From Enterobacteriaceae bacterium RIT693 (GTDB taxonomy: Bacteria > Pseudomonadota > Gammaproteobacteria > Enterobacterales > Enterobacteriaceae): a DNA stretch of 64,000 nucleotides. This document shows positions 9,701 through 18,247 of this stretch, one piece after another; within the stretch, counting starts at the first letter, position 1; each line of letters opens with the position of its first letter. The DNA lies in assembly GCA_009668225.1 (NCBI GenBank), contig WJYK01000002.1, positions 248,001 through 312,000 of the forward strand, written 5' to 3'. The notes under the pieces were generated by a model, which was given only the letters and a program-made list of their open reading frames with translations, searched no databases and was not told the origin of the DNA. Both the position numbers and the translations under genes were made by a program.

Positions 9701-12700
9701 TAAAGAGCAGACGTTGCTGCTACGCCAGACCAGCCGTGAAATCTGGGCCTTTTTTGAAACCTTTGCGACGGCGGAGGAAAACTGGCTGCCGCCGGATAAC
9801 TACCAGCAAATCCCTCAGCCGGTAGTTGCACACCGCACCTCACCCACCAACATAGGCCTCTCGCTACTGGCTAATCTTACCGCCTGGGATTTTGGCTACC
9901 TGCCGTCCGGAGACGTTCTGCAGCGTATAACCCTCACGCTGGACTCGCTGGATAAAATGGAGCACTTCCGCGGCCATTTATATAACTGGTACGACACCCG
10001 GACCCTCGCCCCGCTTACTCCACGCTATGTCTCAAGCGTCGACAGCGGCAATATGGCGGGTCATTTACTCACGCTGCGTGAAGGGCTGTCTGCCATGCGC
10101 GATCAGCCGATATTAAACCCGGCCCGGCTGCTGACGGGGCTGGACGACACGCTGGGGATTCTGGAAAAACACTGGGGCCAGAATGCCCCAACCGGCCTGC
10201 GGCTGCTGCGCAAACATTGCCTGAACGCAGCCTCTTTGCCGCCCGCCCGGCTGTTAACCGAACTCAAAAATATGCGCAGTCAAAGCAATCACCTGTCTGC
10301 GTCGTACCATCAGGACAACCCGCTGGTGCTACGCTGGCTCGACCATTTACAGCGCCAGTTGGTGCAGCTCAGCCATGAATGGTCGCACCTGCTGGGCTGG
10401 TTACCGCAGAGCTATGGCGATCGGGCGCTGCCGTCTCTGAGCTGGCTTGCCCGGGCGAAATTTACCGGCGAAGGCACCCCCCCGGCCTCGGCTATCGCCC
10501 AGGCGCGTATGCGGCTGGACATCATTACCGAGCTTGAGCAGCGGCTGAGCGAGCATGCACGAATGGACTTCACCTTCCTCTACAGCGAAGTCACCAGCCT
10601 TCTCAGCATCGGCTACAACTGCGACAGCAATACGCTGGATAAAAGCCACTACGACCTGTTGCCCTCTGAAATTCGCCTGACCAGCTTTCTGGCCATCGCC
10701 ACTAACCAGCTACCGCTTAAAAGCTGGTACGCGCTGGGGCGGCTGTTCACCACCATTGATAACGAAACCGCGTTGATGTCCTGGAGCGGCTCGATGTTTG
10801 AGTACCTGATGCCCAACCTGGTGATGCCCACCTGGTCCGGTAGCCTGCTTGCCGAAATGAGCCAGTCGGCGGTAATGCGCCAGATCCACTGGGGAAAAGA
10901 GCGCGGCGTACCGTGGGGGGTATCTGAGTCCGGCTACCACGCGTTTGATGTTCAGCAAAACTATCAGTACCAGGCATTTGGCGTACCCGGTCTCGGCCTT
11001 CGCCGCGGACTGGCCGACGATATGGTGGTTGCCCCTTACGCCACGCTGCTGGCGCTGATGATTGCCCCGCAAAAAGCCTGTGAAAATCTGATCAGGCTGG
11101 AAAAAAACGGCGCGCGCGGGGAGTACGGTTTCTATGAGGCGCTGGACTATACGCCATCTCGCCTGGCGACCGGGCAGCTGTACGCCGTAGTGCAGTCATG
11201 GATGGCGCACCATCAGGGCATGGCCTTTCAGGCGCTGGCCCATGTGCTACTTGACGCCCCGATGGCGGACCGCTTTATGTCGAGCTCCGCTTTCCGCTCG
11301 GCAAGCCTGCTGCTTCAGGAGCGGGTGCCGGATTCGGTCGACCTCTACAGCCCACGCCGCCATTTTGAGTCCCATGAAGGGAGAGTGAAACCGGTTCGCT
11401 ATGACCCGCGAATCTTCACCTCGGCCGACGGCCCGGTGCCCGAGGTTCAGCTGCTGTCCAACGGACATTATCACCTGATGATGACCCCTGCGGGCGGAGG
11501 CTATAGCCGCTGGAACGGCCTTGCTCTCACCCGCTGGCGCAGCGATAGCACCCGCGACAACTGGGGGGCATTCTGCTACATCAGCGATCCGCAAACCGGC
11601 GAGGTGTGGAGCAACACCTGGCACCCCATGGGCGACACCAACGCCAGCGATGAAGCGATCTTTACCGATGCCGGCGCGGAATTTAAACGTACCCTCGGTA
11701 CGCTCGGCGTCAGGACGCAGGTGGTCGTATCACCCGAAGACAATATTGAGCTACGGCGGATCACGCTATTGCACCGGGGCCGTCAGGCTCGCACGCTGGA
11801 TCTGACAACCTACGCAGAAGTGGTGCTGGCTCCCGCCGCGAGCGATCTGGCGCATCCGGCGTTCAGCAATCTGTTTATCCAGACCGAGCTGGTACCCGCC
11901 CAGGACGCTATTTTGTGCCACCGCAGGCCACGCTCCCCGGACGAAAAAAGCCCCAGCCTGTTCCACATGATGGTCGTGCATGGCAGTAACCGCAAAAGCG
12001 TGTCGTTTGAAACCGACAGAGCAAAATTTCTTGGGCGCGGCAGGAGTACAGCAGATGCCCTGGCTGCAGGAGCGAATGGGCCACTGAGTAACAGCTCGGG
12101 CCCCGTGCTGGATCCCATCCTGGCGATCCGCCAGTCCATCACCCTGCAGCCCGGGCAGCCGGTCACCGTTGATATCGTTTACGGCATCAGCGAAAACCGC
12201 CAGCAAAGCCTGGCGCTGCTGGAAAAATACCGCGATCACCCCATCGCCGACCGCGTCTTCGAGCTGGCCTGGTCGCACAGCCGGGTGGTCTTACGGCAAA
12301 TTAACGCCAACGAAGATGATGCCGCCCTGTTTAACCGGCTCGCCAGCGCGGTGCTTTACCCCAGCCCGGAACTGCGTGCTGACGGCCAGGCCATCAGCCG
12401 CAACCGACGCGGCCAGTCCGGCCTGTGGGGTTGGGCAATTTCCGGCGACCTGCCGATTGTGCTGCTCAGCGTCACCAGCGAAGAGAGTATTCTCTCTATC
12501 ACCACGCTGATTCAGGCTCACCGCTACTGGCGGCTAAAAGGACTGGAGGTGGATCTGGTTATCCTGAATGACGGTCCTGGCGGCTATCAGCAGGTGCTGC
12601 AAAACCAAATTATGGACCTGATTTATGCCGGATCCGAAGCCAGCCTGCTGGATAAGTCGGGGGGGATTTTTGTCCGCAATGGCGAGCATCTTTCCGCCGA

Positions 12701-15269
12701 AGACAAACTGCTGCTGCTAAGCGTGGCGCACCTGTATCTGGATGACCACGCGGGCGGGCTTAATGAACAGCTCGATCGCCGCATTCATATTGTCAAAACG
12801 GCGCCGAGGCCGTTTATTCCGCACGTTGCTCCGGGCGTCAATCAGCATCGTCCCTGGTCGCCGGATACCAGTCAGCTGCTGCATTTTAATGGTCACGGCG
12901 GCTTTTCTCCGGACGGCCGCGAGTACCAGATAGTGCTGGTGGAAAACGCGCCCACGCCCGCACCGTGGTCCAACGTGTTGGCGAATCCTGATTTTGGCAG
13001 CGTGCTGTCAGAGGCCGGGCAAGCCTACAGCTGGTATGAAAATGCCCATGAATACCGGTTAACGCCGTGGGAAAACGATCCGGTCAGCGACCGCAGCGGC
13101 GAAGCGTTTTATCTGCGCGATGAAGAAACCGGCGCGTGCTGGTCACCGACCACCCTGCCGATACGCGGCCAGGGGGACTACCTGACCCGCCACGGTTTCG
13201 GCTACAGCGTATTTGCCCACCGCGAGGACGGCATAGACAGTGAACTCACGGTGCTGGTCGCCGAACAGGCCCCGGTTAAGCTCGCGATCCTGACGCTCAG
13301 TAATAACTCAGGACGCACCCGTAAATTGTCCGTCACCGGTTATGTCGAGTGGACGCTCGGCGAATCTCGTACCCGCTCCGCTCTGCACATCGTGACCCAG
13401 GCGACCAGCCTCACCGGCGGCTGCGGCATTATGGCGAATAATTTTTACGGCGGTAACGGTGCCGGACGCACGGCATTTTTTGCCGTTACCGGCCCCCATT
13501 GTTCGCTGACGGGTGACCGCCGCGAGTTTATCGGCCGCAATGGTTCCCTGAAAAATCCGGCGGCAATGCGCCTGCGCAGGCTGTCTGATAAAACCGGTGC
13601 CGGGTTCGATCCCTGCGGAGCGGTGCAGTCCGCGGCAACGTTAATCGATGGAGATCAAAAGACGTTTATTTTCGTGCTGGGCGTTGGTGAGGATCAGGTT
13701 CAGGCCCAGGCGACGCTCGCCCGCTATCTGAATGAAGATGCCACCCTCGAAGCGCTGAGCAACGTTCACCGCTACTGGCACAACCTGCTGGATAAGATCG
13801 TGGTCCACACGCCGGATAGCAGCGTTAATTTACTGGTAAACGGCTGGCTGCTCTACCAGACCATAGCCTGCCGCCTGATGGCGCGCAGCGGCTACTACCA
13901 GTCCGGCGGCGCGTTTGGCTTCCGCGATCAGCTGCAGGATACGCTGGCCCTGAGCCACGCCGCGCCGGAACGGCTGCGCGAACAAATTGTACTCTGTGCA
14001 TCCCGGCAGTTTATTGAGGGTGACGTCCAGCACTGGTGGCACCCGCCTCACGGCAACGGGGTACGCACACGCTGTTCGGATGACTACCTCTGGCTCCCGC
14101 TGGCCGTTTGTCACTATGTGGCAACCACGGGAGATAACGACGTGCTGGAACAACGCATTCCTTATCTGGAAGGCCGCCCGCTCCAGCCAGGCGAAGAGTC
14201 CGTTTACGATAAACCCGTCACCAGCGCCTGCGAAGAGACGCTGTGGCTACACTGCGTAAAAGCCATTCAGCACGGGCTGCGGTTCGGGCAGCATGGCCTG
14301 CCGCTGATGGGCGCCGGTGACTGGAATGACGGCATGAACCGGGTCGGCATCGAAGGGAAAGGCGAAAGCGTGTGGCTGGGGTTCTTCCTGTACGACATTT
14401 TGCAGCGCTTCGCCGACCTTGCGGAACAGCGCCGGGACGAAGGTGTCGCTTCCCTGTGCCGCACGGAAGCGTTGCGTTTGCAGAGACAGCTTGAGGCCAC
14501 CGCCTGGGATGGAGAATGGTATCGACGCGGGTATTTTGACGATGACACCCCTCTTGGATCGAAAGCCTCGCAGGACTGCCGGATTGACGCCATCGCGCAA
14601 AGCTGGTCGGTGCTGGCTGGAGCCGCCAGTCCGGCGCGCAGCGAGCAGGCCATGCTGGCCTTAGATAAGCACCTGGTGGATGAGGATGCCGGCTTGATTA
14701 AACTGTTAACACCGCCGTTCGACGGTCACGGGCCAAACCCGGGCTATATTCAGGGTTATCTGCCGGGCGTGCGGGAAAACGGCGGGCAATACACCCACGG
14801 CGCAATCTGGGCGGTAATGGCTTTTGCCCGAATGGGCAATACCGAGCGAGCCTGGGAGTTATGGTCGCTTATCAATCCAATAAATCACGCGCGGAATGCC
14901 AGCGAGATGGGAAGATATAAAGCGGAGCCTTATGTGATGAGCGCGGATGTTTATAGCGTCGCGCCGCATACCGGACGCGCCGGGTGGAGCTGGTATACCG
15001 GCTCAGCCGGCTGGGCCTATCGCCTGCTCACGGAGGAACTGCTGGGGATCAAATGCTACGCCACCGCCTTCACCGTTCACGCACAGTTGCCGCATCACTG
15101 GCCGTCTCTTAGCATCACTTATCAACATGGCTCAGGTCAGTATCAGATAACGGTGACGCGTGACGGCGGAGGTTACCGGGCCGCGCTGGACGGCTTCATA
15201 CTGCCGAATGACAGCATTCCGCTGCTGGATGACGGGCAAAACCATCGGGTTGATATTCTTCAGCCCTGA
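6702..15269 (+). CDS. ndvB: Cyclic beta-1,2-glucan synthase, NdvB/ChvB type
   Basis: A 2855-residue inner-membrane enzyme that primes, elongates and cyclises beta-1,2-glucan from UDP-glucose for the periplasm. Visible order: N-terminal cytoplasmic region (1-400); membrane segments near 410-460; a GT84/GT2-like transferase (about 485-800) with LDSDTLLP (Asp629) and RTRWIRGDWQ (about 777-786); further membrane helices at about 822-861 and 946-988; a glycoamylase-like domain (about 1060-1520, with FEYLMPNLVMPTWSGS and HHQGMAF); then GH94 phosphorylase-like domains that control chain length, with the catalytic-Asp motif GDWNDG at 2539-2544. Size and order match Rhizobium, Agrobacterium and Brucella synthases. 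No frame break is seen in 8.6 kb. An alternative ATG lies two codons downstream. Confidence 0.93.
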   Translation: MKMNPKAWLSRSRTQSTAPGLVPFPANDTAVESELFSTPQMERYGQKLARSHKLSPDRQPYYLLKRLGDNEAVITQNCYLLNAGKKASVMPAGEWLLDNYYLIEEQIRIVRQHLPKNFGKGLPALAPPHHCPRIYDIAAEAIAHGDGRWDAASLTSYITAYQQETPLTLGEIWALPGMLRLALIENLRRVSIEVIKAQQERNLADGWVSRIFECAENAPADVIMVVADMARSHPPLSSAFVAELVRRLQGRGNMLALPLSWVEQRLAEQGVTTDTLIHKFNQQLAASQLSVSNSIAGLRLLGETNWEDFAEAMSVVEQTLRLDPAGIYPLMHFDTRDHYRHVIEILARDSRFSEPEVAQRVLALTRQAPPNTPGHHIGYFLMGEGRQRLEIQLSADTSLLIRLRHSFTQIPLLSWLGSLGLMTTAATAGILHQTAQQGMRWLLIPLALPLIAVVSQVVSDLLSEATTRFRTPRPLPRMDFSAGIPADSATMVVIPCLLTSRESISKLVNRLEVCRIGNPSENLSFALLTDFTDSTHEDSPENAALLALARSQIEDLNRRNPASRPRFYLLHRAPEWNAQQKVWMGYERKRGKLALLNSWLRHPEAQFSSVAGLPAHQLPERIKYVITLDSDTLLPRDTAHKLVATMAHPLNRPQYDPLRQRVVKGYGILQPGLAEEMPRNGQGRYAAMRSSVPGNNPYSMMSSDIYQDLFGEGSFVGKGIYDVDIFVQATQNTCPENLVLSHDLLEGCYARSGLLSEVLLYEQYPNNYLSDVARRTRWIRGDWQLLNWLKPRVRKADGTRDKNHLSALSYWKLFDNLRRSLVAPSLLALLFCTLLWIPNPLYWLGVLALAWLLPTGLAVGQDLLSKPARRPVGRHLLQVATGALKRFSRIGLNIVTLPHEAGYSLYAITVTLWRLGVSKRNLNQWASFSPDNEPSKISPLRFYRAMWLNLTSGVALTVLTAHFSPSLSIIALPLSIAWCLAPLLLSWMSRQPVRHTFSANKEQTLLLRQTSREIWAFFETFATAEENWLPPDNYQQIPQPVVAHRTSPTNIGLSLLANLTAWDFGYLPSGDVLQRITLTLDSLDKMEHFRGHLYNWYDTRTLAPLTPRYVSSVDSGNMAGHLLTLREGLSAMRDQPILNPARLLTGLDDTLGILEKHWGQNAPTGLRLLRKHCLNAASLPPARLLTELKNMRSQSNHLSASYHQDNPLVLRWLDHLQRQLVQLSHEWSHLLGWLPQSYGDRALPSLSWLARAKFTGEGTPPASAIAQARMRLDIITELEQRLSEHARMDFTFLYSEVTSLLSIGYNCDSNTLDKSHYDLLPSEIRLTSFLAIATNQLPLKSWYALGRLFTTIDNETALMSWSGSMFEYLMPNLVMPTWSGSLLAEMSQSAVMRQIHWGKERGVPWGVSESGYHAFDVQQNYQYQAFGVPGLGLRRGLADDMVVAPYATLLALMIAPQKACENLIRLEKNGARGEYGFYEALDYTPSRLATGQLYAVVQSWMAHHQGMAFQALAHVLLDAPMADRFMSSSAFRSASLLLQERVPDSVDLYSPRRHFESHEGRVKPVRYDPRIFTSADGPVPEVQLLSNGHYHLMMTPAGGGYSRWNGLALTRWRSDSTRDNWGAFCYISDPQTGEVWSNTWHPMGDTNASDEAIFTDAGAEFKRTLGTLGVRTQVVVSPEDNIELRRITLLHRGRQARTLDLTTYAEVVLAPAASDLAHPAFSNLFIQTELVPAQDAILCHRRPRSPDEKSPSLFHMMVVHGSNRKSVSFETDRAKFLGRGRSTADALAAGANGPLSNSSGPVLDPILAIRQSITLQPGQPVTVDIVYGISENRQQSLALLEKYRDHPIADRVFELAWSHSRVVLRQINANEDDAALFNRLASAVLYPSPELRADGQAISRNRRGQSGLWGWAISGDLPIVLLSVTSEESILSITTLIQAHRYWRLKGLEVDLVILNDGPGGYQQVLQNQIMDLIYAGSEASLLDKSGGIFVRNGEHLSAEDKLLLLSVAHLYLDDHAGGLNEQLDRRIHIVKTAPRPFIPHVAPGVNQHRPWSPDTSQLLHFNGHGGFSPDGREYQIVLVENAPTPAPWSNVLANPDFGSVLSEAGQAYSWYENAHEYRLTPWENDPVSDRSGEAFYLRDEETGACWSPTTLPIRGQGDYLTRHGFGYSVFAHREDGIDSELTVLVAEQAPVKLAILTLSNNSGRTRKLSVTGYVEWTLGESRTRSALHIVTQATSLTGGCGIMANNFYGGNGAGRTAFFAVTGPHCSLTGDRREFIGRNGSLKNPAAMRLRRLSDKTGAGFDPCGAVQSAATLIDGDQKTFIFVLGVGEDQVQAQATLARYLNEDATLEALSNVHRYWHNLLDKIVVHTPDSSVNLLVNGWLLYQTIACRLMARSGYYQSGGAFGFRDQLQDTLALSHAAPERLREQIVLCASRQFIEGDVQHWWHPPHGNGVRTRCSDDYLWLPLAVCHYVATTGDNDVLEQRIPYLEGRPLQPGEESVYDKPVTSACEETLWLHCVKAIQHGLRFGQHGLPLMGAGDWNDGMNRVGIEGKGESVWLGFFLYDILQRFADLAEQRRDEGVASLCRTEALRLQRQLEATAWDGEWYRRGYFDDDTPLGSKASQDCRIDAIAQSWSVLAGAASPARSEQAMLALDKHLVDEDAGLIKLLTPPFDGHGPNPGYIQGYLPGVRENGGQYTHGAIWAVMAFARMGNTERAWELWSLINPINHARNASEMGRYKAEPYVMSADVYSVAPHTGRAGWSWYTGSAGWAYRLLTEELLGIKCYATAFTVHAQLPHHWPSLSITYQHGSGQYQITVTRDGGGYRAALDGFILPNDSIPLLDDGQNHRVDILQP

Positions 15270-15290
15270 GGCGGGATCGCCACTCGCGCA

Positions 15291-15527
15291 TTAACGCCTG
15301 CCGTTGATGCGCTGGTTGTCTCTGAGCACGTCAATCGCGGTTTGCATGGCGACTTTATCATCCCGGCCTTTTTGCCTGACCTGCATCACCTGCAAATATT
15401 CCAGTAGCGTGCGGGTATTGATGGGGCGCTCCTGCTTGCTGACGGCCAGGACGGCTTCACCAAGAATGATTTTTACCGGCGGCAGTTGGGCGGGGTACCA
15501 GTCGAGGGTGTCTTCAGATTTCATCAT
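15291..15527 (-). CDS. Small protein, possible YmgB/AriR-YcgZ family connector
   Basis: A 78-residue protein, mostly helical, whose middle segment (ILGEAVLAVSKQERPINTRT, then LLEYLQVM) resembles the conserved core of the YcgZ/YmgB (AriR) proteins. In E. coli these small proteins act on biofilm and acid resistance through the Rcs phosphorelay. The match is by eye and partial, so the family call is tentative. The gene is convergent with ndvB, 21 bp away. Two consecutive ATGs begin the frame; a GTGAGA ribosome-binding site fits either. Confidence 0.6.
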   Translation of the reverse strand: MMKSEDTLDWYPAQLPPVKIILGEAVLAVSKQERPINTRTLLEYLQVMQVRQKGRDDKVAMQTAIDVLRDNQRINGRR

Positions 15528-15685
15528 AAAATTCTCACGGAAGGGTATTATATCATAAATACCCCCGATTTCCCGCGCCAGCCCGGCACAAAAGCGAACA
15601 TAAAAATAATGTAAACAGAATGTTGTGAAATAAAGGCGTACAATAGATCCCCCTCCCTTGCCGTATTTTTATAAAGGTGAACATT

Positions 15686-15955
15686 ATGAATACCAGGGAA
15701 ACTGTTTTTATCGAAGGAAATGTCCTTGCCAACCGGTTGATCGGCGAGAAAAGGCAATCTTATTATATTCACCGGGTGATGTTCGGTAATGGCAAGTACG
15801 CCATCGTCCGGGCGCAATCAGGCACCTGCTTTCCCCCTGGCGAGAGCCTTCAACGACGCGATTGCGAATGGTTTTTTGAAAATAAAAAAATACGCCTGCT
15901 GCCCTTTCAGTACATTAACGAAAGTGAATCAATGCGGCGTCTCACTGAATATTAA
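15686..15955 (+). CDS. Hypothetical small protein
   Basis: An 89-residue soluble protein that I do not recognise. It contains the segment FIEGNVLANRLIGEKRQSYY, a CFPPGESL turn and one further Cys. The ATG at 15686 is preceded by AAAGG at a 7-base distance; a GTG three codons earlier would overlap that site and is rejected. It is divergent from the YcgZ-like gene, with about 158 bp between the starts. Confidence 0.6.
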   Translation: MNTRETVFIEGNVLANRLIGEKRQSYYIHRVMFGNGKYAIVRAQSGTCFPPGESLQRRDCEWFFENKKIRLLPFQYINESESMRRLTEY

Positions 15956-16252
15956 TCAGACGTTAATTTTTATTCACGCGCAGCTTAACGTGCAGGAAAT
16001 TTTCCCTTTATAGCCGGGGAGATGTCCGGCTAAAGCACGCCTGTCGGCTGCGTCACCGGGCCACCGTCTGGTGATACACCGCCAGAATAAATTAGGAATA
16101 AAGAGAATTGCACTGCAATTTTTGATTTTTTCTCATCATATGCGGTATAAATCAAGTCATAGTGATACAGAGAATGGCTGTGTGACCCTGCGTAACTTTA
16201 TATACAGGAATACAGGTCCATAAAGTAACAAACGTAAATCAGGGAGGATGAC

Positions 16253-17170
16253 ATGTCTTCAGGATTAAAAATGTTCTTCGCTCGCCATACGGCGAAAAAC
16301 AATCAGCTGCTTTCAGTGGCAACCTTAGGGCCTGGCGATCGTGACTTTCTTGTTTGCCAGTTCTGCAAAGCCAAAGTGGCCTTCGTTAATACATACCAGC
16401 GGTCGGGAAGAACCGTTGCGGCCTATTTAAGATTATGGCCTGGCGTGGAGCACTCGATTAATTGTAAGAACGTTCTGAAAGACTCCGTTAAACAACTGGT
16501 TGCGGACTCACGCAATACAGAACAAGCTAATGATATTTTTCATGCGCAGAGCGACGGATTTATTTTCAGAATGAATGTCTTAGTCGATGCAGAGCATGAA
16601 ATGCGTCGTGCAGAGAAAAACCTTGAGGAGGCGAAGGATCCCGCTGACAAAGAGCGGAAACGTACGCTCTATCAGAGCACCCAAAAACGTATTTCTGACT
16701 ATTTTAACTCCGCTGCGGGCATTGCCAAAATACGCGCAAGGATTGAAGATAGCACAGATAAAAAAGCGCTGTCTGAAATGGTGAAAATTGAGTTTAATAA
16801 GCAGCACATTCAATGGAATGACTTTTTCTATGAAGAACAACGTTATCCCGCATTATTTAAAAAAGCCGCCCAACTTAAACACCCAGTTGCCATCTTGCTT
16901 ACCGTAAAGACAGCTGCAAAATTGATTCCCACAGCGAAAAAGCCCTTTTTCTCTCTGAAAGGTGAAGTTGCAGAAGAGAAACAGACGGAGCGTTTCGCCC
17001 CGGCGATCAATACCCTCGCCGAAGAGTTACTCAGCAACTTTTCCCCGGAGGACGAGCTCATCGTGGTGGGACGAGTGCAGGTCAGTACCAAAGAGTGGCA
17101 AAGCCTGCTTTATAAAAACCTTACCTTCTGGATTGCCCATAAAAAGCAGGTTACCAAAATTAGTGAATAA
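16253..17170 (+). CDS. Hypothetical protein with an N-terminal CoiA-like zinc motif
   Basis: 305 residues with no function assigned. Near the N-terminus there is a C-x2-C knuckle (VCQFCKAKVAFVN) followed about 30 residues later by LWPGVEHSINC. This recalls the zinc-binding start of CoiA-like proteins, where two CxxC-type ligands and a His/Cys pair precede a nuclease-like fold. A lysine- and glutamate-rich, probably coiled region (about 110-150) follows. Base composition is more AT-rich than that of the flanking metabolic genes, which suggests acquisition. GGGAGG lies 6 bases before the ATG. It stands alone. Confidence 0.6.
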   Translation: MSSGLKMFFARHTAKNNQLLSVATLGPGDRDFLVCQFCKAKVAFVNTYQRSGRTVAAYLRLWPGVEHSINCKNVLKDSVKQLVADSRNTEQANDIFHAQSDGFIFRMNVLVDAEHEMRRAEKNLEEAKDPADKERKRTLYQSTQKRISDYFNSAAGIAKIRARIEDSTDKKALSEMVKIEFNKQHIQWNDFFYEEQRYPALFKKAAQLKHPVAILLTVKTAAKLIPTAKKPFFSLKGEVAEEKQTERFAPAINTLAEELLSNFSPEDELIVVGRVQVSTKEWQSLLYKNLTFWIAHKKQVTKISE

Positions 17171-17256
17171 CCGGTGAAGCAATCTTAGTTTACCGCTTTA
17201 TAATTTAACATCATGCGCTTTTGCCCATTTTCTGATTTAGCCGTTTGCATTCGCGT

Positions 17257-17294
17257 AAGGGGGTGAGGTGTTGAAAGAGATAATCCTCCCCCTT
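17257..17294. repeat. REP-like hairpin between convergent genes
   Basis: AAGGGGGTGAGG and CCTCCCCCTT form an imperfect stem with a 16-nt loop in the gap between the 305-residue gene and the TetR gene. It may serve as a shared transcription end or be a short interspersed palindrome. Confidence 0.4.
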
Positions 17295-17421
17295 GCCCAT
17301 TTACCGTACCAGGGCGAACGATAAAGCACTTCGTCGCTGCGCTCACTCACCAAATAAACAATGTTTTCCTTTAGCGCCTGAAGTGCTGCCATTCGCTGCT
17401 CAAAAACTAAACTGACCGTAG

Positions 17422-18054
17422 TCAGCGTAAAATTTTCGTGGGGTTCGTCTTCGCCCTTTCCGTTGAAAGGTACAAAACCAGCAGCGCCTGTGCCTCATCA
17501 AGTACCGCTTTACGTTCATCTGCATTCTGAAGATTCGAGGCGGCTGCGCCTTTAAGCACTTGCAGGATAACGATGGTCATCAGGCTGGCACGTGCCGACG
17601 GTAAAGCCGGAATAACGACCTGAAGCGCTCTGGAGAACCCGCCGCGCATGGCATCCCTGAACTGCAGGCGGGCAGCCTCATGCTCCCTGCGCTCCTCCAC
17701 CAACCGTAGGGCAAACGTTCGCTGCGACTGAAGCGAAAGCACAAATCGGGTGAACAAGTCGGCCGCCGTGGCGATGTCAACCCCGGCAACATCCTTCTCA
17801 AGCGCCTCCAGCCTGTCAATAACCTCCCGGGTGTACTCAAGCAACAACGCATCGGCCAGCGACTCTTTGTTCGGGAAGAACCGATACAAAGAGCCGATGG
17901 CGGTGCCGGAGCTGGCGGCTATCTCCGTCATAGTGACGGCATCAAAGCCTTTCTCGGCGAAAAGCCGGGTCGCCGCTTCGGTAATGGCCGCAACGCGGAG
18001 ATGGCCGCGTAGCCTTTTAGGCTGAGTTGCTGCTAAAGGTGCTGGTTTTGTCAT
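17422..18054 (-). CDS. TetR-family repressor
   Basis: About 210 residues. The N-terminal TetR HTH is clear (ITEAATRLFAEKGFDAVTMT, then TAIGSLYRFFPNKESLADAL), followed by a helical ligand-binding domain. The frame is open to an upstream ATG at 18093, which would add 13 residues; I prefer the ATG at 18054 because the protein starts normally there, but neither has a strong ribosome-binding site. It is divergent from the AbrB-like permease at 18248. Two palindromic operators lie between the genes, so it most likely represses that permease and itself. The inducer is unknown. Confidence 0.87.
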   Translation of the reverse strand: MTKPAPLAATQPKRLRGHLRVAAITEAATRLFAEKGFDAVTMTEIAASSGTAIGSLYRFFPNKESLADALLLEYTREVIDRLEALEKDVAGVDIATAADLFTRFVLSLQSQRTFALRLVEERREHEAARLQFRDAMRGGFSRALQVVIPALPSARASLMTIVILQVLKGAAASNLQNADERKAVLDEAQALLVLYLSTERAKTNPTKILR

Positions 18055-18112
18055 AAAAATATTTCGTTTCAGTCCGCTAACATTTGATTGCATAACGCCA
18101 ATTGAGATATGC

Positions 18113-18154
18113 GAGGATATCCTCTATCATCTACTTTTATGAGAGGACATCCTC
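18113..18154. promoter_or_regulatory. Paired TetR operators
   Basis: Two 12-bp dyads, GAGGATATCCTC (18113-18124, a perfect palindrome) and GAGGACATCCTC (18143-18154), lie 30 bp apart centre to centre, close to three helical turns. The flanks are also mirrored: about 24 bp on each side (18102-18125 and 18142-18165) form one large inverted repeat with a single mismatch. The position between the TetR gene and its divergent neighbour fits autoregulation and repression of both promoters. Confidence 0.8.
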
Positions 18155-18173
18155 GCATATCTCAACTCCCCAT

Positions 18174-18213
18174 GAGTTTAAGCCAGCGCTCGGGCGCGAG
18201 CCAGCTTAAACTC
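18174..18213 (+). promoter_or_regulatory. Long hairpin in the leader of the AbrB-like gene
   Basis: GAGTTTAAGC and GCTTAAACTC form a perfect 10-bp outer stem, with an inner GCTCG / CGAGC stem, followed by AATTTTATT. It ends 34 bases before the ATG at 18248. It looks like an intrinsic terminator placed in a leader, so it could attenuate read-through or protect the mRNA end. Confidence 0.5.
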
Positions 18214-18247
18214 AATTTTATTCCGCGCCGCTGACGGTTAGAGAACG

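Noticed and set aside
17237-17392. A 51-codon minus-strand frame downstream of the TetR gene
   Set aside because: Protein-like at first sight, but it runs through the REP-like hairpin at 17257-17294 and lacks a good ribosome-binding site.
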